Shown: positions 22,836-31,906 of the stretch, in pieces
How the letters are laid out: every line of letters starts with the position of its first letter
How positions within the stretch are numbered: position 1 is the stretch's first letter
Notes under the pieces: generated by a model
Database searches by the model: none
Told to the model about the DNA's origin: nothing
Seen by the model: the letters and a program-made list of their open reading frames with translations, nothing else
Assembly (NCBI RefSeq): GCF_907165205.1
Contig: NC_058193.1
Span: 26,797,521 to 26,861,520, forward strand
Direction: 5' to 3'
DNA: 64,000 nucleotides
Origin: Coccinella septempunctata
Lineage: Eukaryota; Arthropoda; Insecta; Coleoptera; Coccinellidae
Translations under genes and position numbers: made by a program

Positions 22836-24260
22836 TCATTCATTCATTCATTGCTGTATCCCGTTGCCGGGAATGAATCTACAAAAAGACGAAAAAAGGG
22901 AAAAAACAAAATGAAAAGAAAAAGAAAGAAAAAAAAAAAGGTGCGAACAGACTTATAATTTTTCAGGGCTAATTACGACTAATTACGACTGTGTGCTCCC
23001 GTGTGACTGTAGAGACCCAACCGTGACCTACATATCCTACCACACTCCGGGCATGGATAGTCACCAACCAGATCTGGCCGCCGCTGTGTCCTTCTCGAGT
23101 CTCCATTATTACTGTGTACCAAAGACCTCCACTGTGACCTGTCTAACGCTAGTTGTTCCCAGTTATGATTGGCATTAACTGATTTTAGGGATTGATGTAG
23201 TGTATCCTTAAACCGCTTGTACTGGCCTCCTGGTTTCCGGGCTCCCTCAGTGAATTCGCTATATAGAGCTATTTTGGGGAGTCTTGTGTCTTGCATCCTC
23301 AGAATGTGGCCGCTCCATCTGAGTCGTGCCCTCGTTACTTGAGTCTCAATTGTTGTACAACTCGCGCGTTGCAGGACTTCTGCATTCGAAACTTTGTGGA
23401 ACCATCAGATGTGCATTATCTGTCTTAGATGACGTTGTTGCGTTTGTTCAAGCTATTTAATATGTCGCCTGTAGGGCGTCTAGCTTTCGCTTCCGTAAAG
23501 AAGCGTTGGGAGGACCACTGCTTCGTAAACAGCTGTCTTGGTCTTCAGATTGAGGTCGTGATTTTGAAACACTGTATCCTTTAGTTTCCAGAATGCCCGT
23601 GATGCCGAAATGATACGGTTGTGTATTGCCGTGTCAAGGTTTGCCCTAGTATTTATGAAGCTTCCCAAATATTTGAACTTCTCGACCTGTTCTAGAGTTT
23701 CATTCTCCAGGCTGATATCTGTTGGAAGGCTTTCTGGCGGACTTACCAGGATTTTGGTTTTGTCGATATTGAGTCTTAGGCCTAAAGCTTCGTATATATA
23801 TTTATAGGTGTCCAACATTATCTGTAGATCCTCCGAGCTGCTAGCGATAAGTGAACAGTCGTCTGCATATTGAAGTTCAGTGATAAACTTGGTACTGGTT
23901 TTTGCTCTGAGGCGCTTCAGGTTAAACAGGCCTCCATCAAATCTGAATCTTATCCCAACACCTCTTACAGGCATACTCATGTCAGTAATCATCGACACAG
24001 CTATGGCGAAAATATTGAACAGTAAAGGCGCTAATACGCAGCCTTGTTTTATTCCAGAGTTGGTTGACAAATGGTCGGTTGTAGAACCATTATGCTGTAT
24101 TCTAGCGGTGTTGTTGGTATGAAGGCTTTCACACACTGCTAAGAAATTTTCGGGTGCTCCAAGACGTGCCATGATTTTCCATAGCGCTCTCCGATTCACC
24201 GAATCGAACGCCTTACTTAGATCGATGTAGGTTGTATAGATCCTTGCAGTCCAAGTAGAT
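22836..24260 (-). mobile_element. CR1/L2-like non-LTR retrotransposon, 5'-truncated, copy 1
   Basis: Minus-strand element running from an RT domain (5' end near 24260) to a 3' terminal simple repeat: GAAT repeated about four times at 22836-22852 in minus orientation. The 3' untranslated region contains a T/A-rich stretch and GTAGATTCATTCCCGGCAACG. A second, shorter copy of the same family with the same 3' end lies on the plus strand at 62868-63550. CR1/L2-group elements characteristically end in short tandem repeats (TGAA-like for L2) instead of poly(A), which is the reason for the assignment. The truncated 5' end is typical for target-primed reverse transcription. Confidence 0.85.
22979..24260 (-). 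pseudogene. Reverse transcriptase with C-terminal zinc finger (CR1/L2-like ORF2)
   Basis: Motifs in order on the minus strand: YIDLSKAFDSVNRRALW (RT block A), NSGIKQGCVLAPLLFN (block B), LQYADDCSLIA (catalytic YADD, block C), LNIDKTKILV and EKFKYLGSFI, then TAVYEAVVLPTLLYGSES. A stop follows at about 23480. Translation continues in nearby frames with VTRARLRWSGHILRM, then DTRLPKIALYSEF and QYKRFKDTLHQSLKS, and ends with a C2H2-like finger CPECGRICRSRLGLYSHTGAH. The endonuclease domain and the RT N-terminus are missing. The 290-codon open part is the best-preserved reverse transcriptase frame in the window. It makes RNA-templated cDNA in intact relatives; here it cannot be functional. Confidence 0.85.
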
Positions 24261-24639
24261 ATGCACATTGAACCTAGAAAAGATTCCAAAGTTGATGGAA
24301 CCTGAACAGGTTGTCCGAGGATCATGTGTGATGGCACTTTCAAGTTTCCCAACTAGAGGACTCTGGGCTAACTTTGAGAGGACCGAAAAACCTCAAACTC
24401 TTCGCACTTATTTCGCTCGTAACTTTTAAATTAAGATTTTTTTACTCAGATGTTGTAGAGCTTCAAATCCACCCCAATTTTATATGTATGAACTTTTTTA
24501 GTCCAATATTGATCGAGATACAGCCGATGAGCCATATCATATAGAGAAAATCTCTCAAATTGGCATAAATTTGAAGTTAACGAAGGTTTGGGCCTCTTAC
24601 TATCCATTATCATCAGTTCTATGGTAATTACGAGATGAG
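24261..24639. other. Spacer between two oppositely oriented retroelements
   Basis: AT-rich. A 117-codon minus frame (24446-24799) overlaps it but is a shadow of the plus-strand RNase H-type element. Nothing else recognised. Confidence 0.4.
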
Positions 24640-25440
24640 ACTCTTCCCAGGCTATGTGGGCTTGCAGAAGACTCATTGAAAAGACATGGGGCATGTAACC
24701 GAAAATGGTACTGTGGCTACACACAGGGGTAGTACGCAACCGGTTGCACAAACTGTGCAAAGCTATGCGCACAGCTCCTACAGCATTGCTTGAAGCCATA
24801 CTCGATCTGCCTCCCCTACACCTACATGTGAGGACATGCAGCTTGCTAAAATCAACAAGAATATGACTTAACGGGAATCTCCAACCCTGAAACTGGGTTG
24901 GACATATGGGGATATTGGATCAACTAGACTCAAACCTTTTGGCAACCCATCGGATGTTATGTCCCTCAAGTCCCTTCGAATCGGTCATAGCTGACTGTTT
25001 TAATGCAATAAGTTTCGTAGATCGTCTGGACAAAAAAAAAATGGTTTACTTATGGATCAAAATCAGAGAGGGGCACCGGCATGGCATATTGGCGTATATG
25101 GACCTAAACTGAGTGTCTCTAACTCCCTGAGTGGTATTTTACAGACCGTATTTTACGTATGCGCTCTGGAGTGTCTTAAAATGAACGCAAATCTATATAA
25201 CCACGGACAGCCAGGCCACGCTGAGGTCTTTGGAATCACACTGCCAGGGATCTCTGCTGACATGGGAGTGACGTATTACTATAAAGCAACTGGTCATGGC
25301 AAGAAACTATGGGTGCCATGGCATTGTGGTGTTGAAGGAAATAAACAAGCCGATGAACTTTCAGAAAGAGCATAAAGGTTAACACTAAATCCAAACCAGC
25401 CTATGTGGAAAGAAACCTAAAGTCAGCAGGTCTACTGTGA
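24640..25440 (+). pseudogene. Non-LTR retrotransposon RT thumb + RNase H fragment 2
   Basis: Plus-strand blocks in several frames. MWACRRLIEKTWG and PKMVLWLHTGVVR (24653-24735) match the region after the RT palm in Jockey/R1-type elements (ACRRLIGKTWGL..., W.Y.AIVRP). LCKAMRTAPTALLEAILDLP followed by PLHLHVRT (about 24748-24830) matches the next conserved block. An RNase H domain follows: GVYGPKLSVSNSL, then KKLWVPWHCGVEGNKQADEL (25300-25360), the W-P-H-x-G-x-x-GN-x-x-AD active-site region with PGH changed to PWH. The 107-codon frame at 25052-25375 is its longest open part. Stops and frameshifts kill it. RT catalytic motifs upstream are absent. Confidence 0.8.
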
Positions 25441-25929
25441 TCTGTTTATACTTGTTCTTGAATAGGAAAGAAGAAAGCCTTTGTTTTTGGTCCATTTCTA
25501 GAATTTTGAGGAAAATCTGCAAATGTGATCGACTGTTATCCTCGGTTGATCTTGTGCCATGGACACCTTTGTCGAAAAAGTCGACATCTACACAACATAT
25601 CAAAATTCTAATTCAATATTCTAAATTTCAACTCGTTGTAAAATTTTGTTCTCCATTCGTAACCTCTCATTGAAGCTCCCTTTCAACCCTATATCCATAT
25701 CTATAGGTATCAAATATTCTCTTTCCGCACTCACACGTCGAATATCCCTCTTTTGTATATCATATTTTTTGCCGCCTTTTATCTTATGAGCACCGCACAC
25801 AGCATTCCACCCAGTGGCACGCCACAAAGGCTAGAAAATTTGTAGCACTTTCGCAGAGTTCGATATGAAACATCTGAAAAATTTAATTAACGCATCGACA
25901 TGAAAAAGGCATGAAAAAGGCGACAGGAG
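25441..25929. other. No recognisable gene
   Basis: AT-rich. The left part may be the decayed C-terminus of the preceding retroelement. Confidence 0.35.
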
Positions 25930-26160
25930 AAAAATATATCATCCCTTTGCCGGCGGTAAGTTCGCTCGGCCATGTGCGAGCATGTTATACGGGAAATGAA
26001 ATTATTAAGCGCCCATCGTTATAAAAGTTATAAAATGAAATTTCCGGGCCACAAAGCATGTCTGGGGGAGATGATATATAGGAACGCATTTTTTGCGTAC
26101 TATTTATAATGGGAAGAATCAATGTTTTCGGAGTCGGTCGACGTTGCCAGCATTTGCGAA
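25930..26160. other. GC-balanced block, possible regulatory DNA
   Basis: Repeat-free segment with CpG-containing words (TTTGCCGGCGGTAAGTTCGC, GGAGTCGGTCGACGTTGC) and two GTTATAAAA-type A/T cores. No open frame was recognised. Only the compositional contrast supports it. Confidence 0.2.
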
Positions 26161-26548
26161 AAACAGTGTCCTATTGAGATTTGGCATGATCACCTCACAC
26201 TTATACTGATGTTTTTAATGTTAAGTACCTACATTACATTAAGAATAATAATTATACAGGGTTGGGCATGAGTCTGGAATGAAATTCATATTTCTTAAAC
26301 CAATAACTTATTTTTTTGCAATAAAATTGAATGTTAAATCAGGTACCTGTATACTGAGCTGAATTATATTTCAATGTTTCTCTCAATTTTCGTATTTTCA
26401 ATTTGGAATTTGTCTATGCATTGTAATATTCAGATATTAATGTGATTTTTATTCATTTGTTGTACTGATGTATTGTCCCATTGTATGTTCCAACACATTT
26501 TATTTATAAGTGTTATTAATTGAAAAATCTTGTAATCATTTTAGAGCC

Positions 26549-26586
26549 CTGAAGAAGATTTTAGAATAAAATCGAAACATGTCGGC
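26549..26586 (+). ncRNA. Hammerhead-like motif 3
   Basis: CTGAAGA at 26549-26555, one extra A, stem II GATTTT (26557-26562) pairing perfectly with AAAATC (26568-26573) around a 5-nt loop, GAAA at 26574-26577, then C-AT-G and GTC ending at 26583, then GGC. Stem I would be GCC (26546-26548) with GGC (26584-26586). Stem III is only two pairs (A-U, C-G) closing an AT loop. All invariant core bases are present; the deviation is the extra A before stem II. It might be active only as a dimer, as proposed for minimal hammerheads of Penelope-like elements. Confidence 0.45.
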
Positions 26587-26639
26587 AATGGTCTGAGAAG
26601 TGGTTTTTATTCCAACAACCTGACCTTCAACCCTGTTAA

Positions 26640-26760
26640 GCGAATTGGTTATAAAATTGAATATTTTTCTCCAACCCTTAATCTGCAACCCCATCCAACA
26701 TACGTTTTTCGAATGGAAACATATACCATATGTGGACTCATTGAAAAGCTCAAGAAAAAT
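26640..26760 (-). repeat. Dispersed repeat family (GGGTTGCAG type), copy 1
   Basis: On the minus strand this reads GAGCTTTTCAATGAGTCC, GTATATGTTTCCATTCGAA, GGATGGGGTTGCAG and then GGTTGGAGAAAAA. The same ordered blocks occur on plus at 27003-27115 and 51375-51490. Together with the 27.0 kb copy it forms a loose inverted pair, so a foldback element about 0.5 kb long is possible. Confidence 0.55.
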
Positions 26761-27002
26761 TATATCCCACCATATTCTTTGTTTTTTTTTATTTTGTTGT
26801 TATCGGGAAAGAACAAAAGTGTATTGCAAACAAAAAACAAAAAAAATTTGTAAGAATAATGAGTACAAACGAAGATCAATTTAAGTGTTTCAGGACCTTT
26901 ATATTTCGAGAAGCCATGAATTTTATTTTTTCAAGAGACCCTTGTGTCTTTTCTTATGACCACAAAATTTGAAAAGAATACGATTTTCTGTGAGTTTAAC
27001 AA

Positions 27003-27115
27003 CGAGCCCACACTTGGTAAATGGTATATTTATGTTTCCATTTGAAGAACGGTTTGATGTTTTATGGGGTTGCGCGTTGAAGAAAAACTCTATTTCATTC
27101 CCAGAAAATGGGGAT
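27003..27115 (+). repeat. Dispersed repeat family (GGGTTGCAG type), copy 2
   Basis: Blocks GAGCCCACACTTGG, GGTATATTTATGTTTCCATT, TGGGGTTGCGCGTTGAAGAA. Similar in order to 26640-26760 (inverted) and 51375-51490 (direct). Function unknown. Confidence 0.55.
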
Positions 27116-27217
27116 AATTAAGAGTCAATTAAACGGTTTTCGCGTTTTGCTTTTGATATTTCTTCCATTTTGACATTTAAAGATGACATTATTCAACCCA
27201 TAGAAATAAGGGTGAGT

Positions 27218-27289
27218 TGACGTTTATCCATTCAGTGAAATTTTAACTCAGTGAAATAAAATAACATGAACATGAGTGGATAAACGTCA
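27218..27289. repeat. Small foldback, TGACGTTTATCCA arms
   Basis: TGACGTTTATCCATTCA at the left and TGACGTTTATCCACTCA (reverse complement) at the right give 17 bp arms with one mismatch in a 72 bp unit. The interior repeats TCAGTGAAAT twice. Probably a MITE remnant. Confidence 0.55.
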
Positions 27290-27299
27290 TTTTAGATTT

Positions 27300-28349
27300 A
27301 GTGTAAAGGGTTCAAATTTATTCACGGAATACGGGGTGTTTTATGCAGTTGACTATCTAGGGAAGCGGACTCTCTAGAATCTAGATTATTGCTTCTTGTC
27401 TGAGTACCTACTCAAAATATTTCTCGAAAAAATTCAAAATTTACTACGGTCACAAAAACGTTAATTTCCTACTGAAACAATACGTATTTCAATAAACCAT
27501 TAGGCTCGAGTCTAAGAATTTTCGTGATATAGGAGATTTTCGATATTTCTCTTCACTACTCGCGATATTTTTCACATTTTCATTGGATATTAGTTATATT
27601 TGTGTGTGGAGATATCTGCAGCTATATAACCAGCTGTAACCTAAACTTTTTTTGTTATCAATTCTTCTTGTTCCATTTTGAAAACGTTTAGTGTCGAAAA
27701 GAATTAAGCTTTCCCAATTGAATAATAACGAGTGGGAGTAATTGATGAGCCCTAACTATCACTAATAAATGGATTTCATCTCGAAGGGTTTCCGAAGAAA
27801 TGGAAAAGCCATAAACGGTAATTTTATACAGGATAGTAACGAGCACTTCGGGCTTCCGTTCGATATTTTAGAGCCCGCTGTAAACCAGCTGCCATTATCC
27901 ATCACAATGTCTAATGAGCCTTCGTATGTCGATTCCTGCCAACGAATTTTTACTCTCCATCATAAAATTGAGACGGAATATGATGCATACAGATTCAATA
28001 TGAGGGAGAAGACGTCTTTTTAGTACATGGTTAAATTTTGTGTACGGAAACATGGGGGCCAAGGTATTTTCGAAGAGTTTCCGGAGATCATTCGAAGTTC
28101 AACCGAAGCTCGAATGAAAATTTATAATTCTGACCAGAAGGACTAGCGTCCAGACTCTCAATATAATATTTCGACTTCTATGACAGACTAATAATAATCT
28201 ATAAGAATTTTAATAGCCTTCTTATGCAGTATGGTGAGTCTGGAAGTAAGCTGCCAACCGGTACTGTTAAATTTAAACCTCAATTTAAACCAACTCGTCC
28301 AGTCGGAGGTTTCACCCTTCTGGAAGTAGTTCGACTGGCGGTGTATGTA
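27300..28349. other. No recognisable gene
   Basis: AT-rich. Plus frames of 84 codons (27769-28023) and 87 codons (28224-28487) have no recognised motif; the second runs into a transposon and cannot be a single gene. Confidence 0.4.
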
Positions 28350-28786
28350 GGGGGAGTCCGGGAGACTTGCTCAGGTAGGAGACTTGAACCACCTCAAATA
28401 TTTCAATTTATATTTTGCGCTACTGGTATCGTGAATAGCTTGCGACATACTGGTAACAAGGTACAACTAGTGGCTGCTCCATTTTAGCCGCCATCAAAAC
28501 AGTTCGGGAGTGAGAGGGTTGAACGTTATTTTGTTGTTAGGTATTAAGAAATTGAATAATTTTTGTTTGGTACACTGTCTGAAAAGTTTGATAGGTGCAT
28601 GGTGTTATTCAGTTTTATTGCTTTTATTGATTGATATTGTTTCACAATTGATGAGCCTTTTTAATAATAGTTTCAAGAAAACATTTGTCGTATAGGATAA
28701 AAAGGAGTGCGGGAGACTTGACCCATATGCTATGGTCGGGAGACATAATCAGTGGTCCAAGTTTCCCGCATTAAGCTTTGATAATA

Positions 28787-28826
28787 CAGTGCGCAAAAAA
28801 ATTAACGCACATTATGGAAATCTCAA
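28787..28826 (+). repeat. Left terminal inverted repeat of nested Tc1
   Basis: 40 bp beginning CAGTGCGCAAAAAAATTAAC; pairs with 30229-30268. Confidence 0.9.
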
Positions 28827-29083
28827 ACTTATTCTACAACTGAAGGTGTTTTCAATGATAATTATTTTTATCAGAATTATGCATGCATATGTTATCCACT
28901 TTCAACGGTTTTCTTCAATACAGATGTTTTTTCCCAGCAGGAATAAAAAAGGTTGATATTATCAGATTTTGAATGTATTGAATGTGCTCCATTCTAAAAT
29001 CAGTTGTTCCCGATCAATTCTAGTGATCAATAGTTTTTCTTTCGTTTGATTTTCTACACTCGATCGCTATTCAACGCGAAACA

Positions 29084-30057
29084 ATTTGACCCAAGAGGAA
29101 TGTGCCCAAGCGGTAGTTTAGCGAGAAGAAGGGTGGACATACACAAGAATTGCAGAAAGGTTTGGAGTTTCCCATACCATCAACAGCTGCAACATCAGAA
29201 TGTTGCAGCGATTCAGGGAGACAGGTATAAATGTCCGAAGACCAGGACAGGGTAGACCACGGGTAACCACTGCCATTCAAGAACGTTACTTGAGAGTTTC
29301 TCGTTGAGACAACGGTTTGCAACCGCTCGCCTCCTTCAAATTCAGCTTGAGCAAACTCATGAGGTGTAAATTAGCACTCAGACAATAAGAAATCGCCTCG
29401 AGAATATGATTTAAGGCCTCGTGTCGCGGCAAGAGGCTCAGCTCTTATCCCAGCCCATCGAAGGGCGCGTTTGGATTTTGCCAGAGAGCATATCCATTGG
29501 GAAGAGGCCGATTGGGAAAGAGTTCTCTTCACAGATGGGTCTAGATTCTGCCTCTACCATTGTGATCGACGTTCCCTTGTATACAGACATCCACATGAAA
29601 GATATGCTCAGTGCAATTTCCTGAATACTACTGATTTCGGGGGAGGATCGATTATGATATGGGGTGGAATATCTTTGACTGCTCGCACAGACCTAGTGGT
29701 CGTTGATAATGGAGCTATGAATGCTGATAAGTAAATAAGGAACATTCTTGAAGAGCATGTAGTGCCATTTGCCCCATACATTGGTGAAAATTTCATTTTT
29801 ATGGACGATAATGTCAGACCCCATCGTGCGCGCATCGTTCAGGAGTACCTTGAAGAGGTTGAAGTCTCTCGAATGGAATGGCCAGCAAGAAGTCCAGATC
29901 TCAATCCAATTGAGCAGGTTTGGGACAACCTTAGGGAATCCAACTCGGAGAAATCTGGGAAGGATTAGATCAGAACATTTTAAGATCACTCATTTTGAGT
30001 ATGAACCGTCGTTGCCGAGCTGTAATCAACGCAAGGGGTGGAAATACCAAGTATTAA
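29084..30057 (+). pseudogene. Tc1-family transposase (DD34E), inactivated
   Basis: The N-terminal paired-like DNA-binding part can be read as LTQEECAQAVV, a stop, then YTRIAERFGVSHTINSC and GQGRPRVTT. The catalytic part runs DFAREHIHWEEADWERVLFT with DGSRF (first Asp, near 29534-29550). FMDDNVRPHRAR (second Asp, near 29800) and SPDLNPIEQVWD follow. Counting from the second Asp to the Glu in NPIE gives 34 intervening residues, the DD34E spacing of Tc1. After a frameshift the end is NRRCRAVINARGGNTKY with a stop at 30055-30057. At least four in-frame stops and one frameshift are present, so no enzyme can be made, although all three catalytic residues survive in sequence. In intact relatives it cuts and joins the element ends at TA. 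Confidence 0.9.
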
Positions 30058-30228
30058 ATCACTTATCAGCATTTCAGGATTTTGAAAATTGTTCATTTCT
30101 CTTCTTTCACATAAGATTCGGTAGAATCCTGAATTTTTCTTCCATGTGTCTTGTTTCGTTCGAAATCTTCCCGAGAGAACATAAAAAAATAAGTTATAAA
30201 GTCAATGTAGAGTTAACTTTCATTAAAA

Positions 30229-30268
30229 TTGAGATTTTCAGAATGTGCGTTAATTTTTTTGTGCAGTG
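30229..30268 (-). repeat. Right terminal inverted repeat of nested Tc1
   Basis: Reverse complement begins CACTGCACAAAAAAATTAAC; pairs with 28787-28826. Confidence 0.9.
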
Positions 30269-30694
30269 TAGTTTAACTCAAAAAAAAAGAATGATAGAAA
30301 TAAATATAAAAAAGTATACAAAGGTCCAAAAAAGTAGAAAATATCTCAGAAATAAGAGAGAGTGACTCTGAAATAGAAAATATGTATTTCATATGCTGAT
30401 ACATCTGATGATGAAAAACTTGACACAGACAATCGTTGGTCATTGGAAATTGTTTTCTTTCAATGTTTTTCTTGATAAAGAAACTTATGGTCAAGTCTCT
30501 CTCGACCCCTGTTTAACTCTCCCATGGGTTAGGGAGACATGAGCTAATTTTCGGTTCCTATAAAAAATTGCTGTACTCAAAATGTTCATCTCACCATCAC
30601 TCTACCATTATCTATCGTTACCATTTTGGGCATGATATCTTCACGCAAAAAGATGAGTTGCTACCATTTACAGACACAACTTAAGTGGCTTCAG

Positions 30695-31189
30695 TTGACA
30701 AATTAGACTTTTAGGTAGATTCACTTCTAAAGTAGCCTCACGATTCAGATAGTTTCACCTTAGGATAGATTTTATAATTTTTGGTAGCGTGTTGAATAGA
30801 TTTTCCTCTCAGTTGAGTAAGCCTTTCAGGTAGGTCTGCATTTTATATGAATTAGCCTTTTAGAAAAAAAAATTTCTCAAATAGTTCTTCATTTTCTTGA
30901 AATCGTTTTGCGTTCAAGATCCCTTTTCTTCGAAAATAGTCACGAACGATAATGCACATAGGAAAGAAGTGGAAAGATGATACGCAGGATATCTCCACCA
31001 TCAAAGTTAAGGTTAAAGAGATCATCTAAACTCCTAATTGATTCCCCCACCTACTGATGACATTGTATAAGATTCTTTATAAATTCAATATCCTGGATAT
31101 AAGAAATCCTCACTGTTGACACAATTCCCTGACACCGCTATCAAACGCCCGAGATAAATCATTCATCCCCATCGTTTCAGTTAACCAAA
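30695..31189. other. No gene; degenerate short repeats
   Basis: From 30705 to about 30860 the word TAGGTAGATT and relatives (TAGGATAGATT, GAATAGATTTT, CAGGTAGGTCTG) recur irregularly. This suggests an old tandem repeat directly where copy B loses its right end. The rest is AT-rich without recognisable features. Confidence 0.35.
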
Positions 31190-31580
31190 GACGTCCCACA
31201 AGACATCATCGCAACTAATGGACCCAACCTTAACCCGGTTACCCTTCCAAGCCCAATCTTGCAGGATTCTAAGGTCCCGTAACCGAACGGGCCAAGCTTC
31301 AGGGGTGTGCAACACACCCCTCCGGGCTCCCCGAAGAGCTGGAACAGCGCCGCCCCCGTCGGGAGCCGACGGCACGCGAACGCCGCCGAGGAGGTGGCTT
31401 GGCCTCCTGCGATGCCGCGGAAGGGCTCATCGATCCTAGCAGGCCGTGTTGCCGACACCGCGATCTGAATATATGGACTGCTGCTGAAGAATGACGGAAC
31501 ATGTCGCTGCATGCGAGGGTTCTGGCACGGATATGCAGAGGGCGATCGAGATGCAGAATGGCGCTCCCAGTTATTAGCCC
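31190..31580. other. GC-rich patch, possibly retroelement non-coding region
   Basis: Sharply GC-rich between about 31260 and 31480 (words such as CCGCCCCCGTCGGGAGCCGA). Open frames of 64-111 codons exist on both strands because of composition. It lies downstream (3') of the minus-strand endonuclease-type retroelement 31907-32990 and may be part of its untranslated region or of another element. No match was found elsewhere in the window. Confidence 0.3.
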
Positions 31581-31906
31581 CCAGGAGTAATTCCTGCTAG
31601 TTCCAGAGGAATTTTTTCTATTTGATACTTTTGTTTCTCCAAATCAAGTATTGGCACTACTTTTACCCCTTGTAAATTTCTGTGGCCAAAACATGTTATT
31701 CGGAAACCAATTGAGCTATGTATCTAGGGTCAATTATCCCCTTCCATGAGGACTTGATATGACATGACAAAGGTGCGGCCCAGAAATCCGATGATTTGAG
31801 CGCTATTCAAGTAGGGATGTAACTTTTTCACCTTTTTTACATGCATCATAATCCTTGATCTATGAACTAAGAAGCATTTTAAATCTCAATTCGAGTTCAA
31901 AGATTG
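31581..31906. other. No recognisable gene
   Basis: Between the GC-rich patch and the retroelement 3' end; AT-rich and without motifs. Confidence 0.35.

Larger units (their letters stand above)
28787..30268 (+). mobile_element. Tc1-type transposon, complete ends, 1482 bp
   Basis: Flanked by TA at 28785-28786 and 30269-30270. Terminal inverted repeats of about 40 bp, CAGTGCGCAAAAAAATTAAC on the left and CACTGCACAAAAAAATTAAC (reverse complement) on the right, continue GCACATT...AAATCTCAA with four or five mismatches. The uninterrupted target is seen in copies A and C of the host repeat (GATAATAGTTTGCTT), confirming insertion at TA with duplication. It contains a dead transposase (29084-30057). 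Confidence 0.95.
28350..30694 (+). mobile_element. TIR element 'GGGGAGTCC', copy B, with nested Tc1
   Basis: Starts GGGGGAGTCCGGGAGACTTG after TA, and follows copy A block by block until GATAATA at 28781-28786, where a Tc1 element interrupts it. After the Tc1 it resumes with GTTTAACTCAAAAA at 30271 and continues to ACAACTTAAGTGGCTTCAG at 30676-30694, then departs from the family. The last ~40 bp with the right inverted repeat are missing. Without the Tc1 and its extra TA its length would be about 861 bp, like copies A and C. The right-end loss means it can no longer transpose as a unit. Confidence 0.85.

Noticed and set aside
24446..24799. 117-codon minus frame
   Set aside because: Shadow of the plus-strand retroelement block encoding CKAMRTAPTALLEAILDLP.
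27769..28023. 84-codon plus frame with ordinary amino-acid composition
   Set aside because: No family recognised, no splice or promoter support; left as an unassigned frame.
29769..30365. 198-codon plus frame inside the nested Tc1
   Set aside because: It starts out of frame with the transposase, then crosses the Tc1 right end into the host repeat; no single gene could do so.
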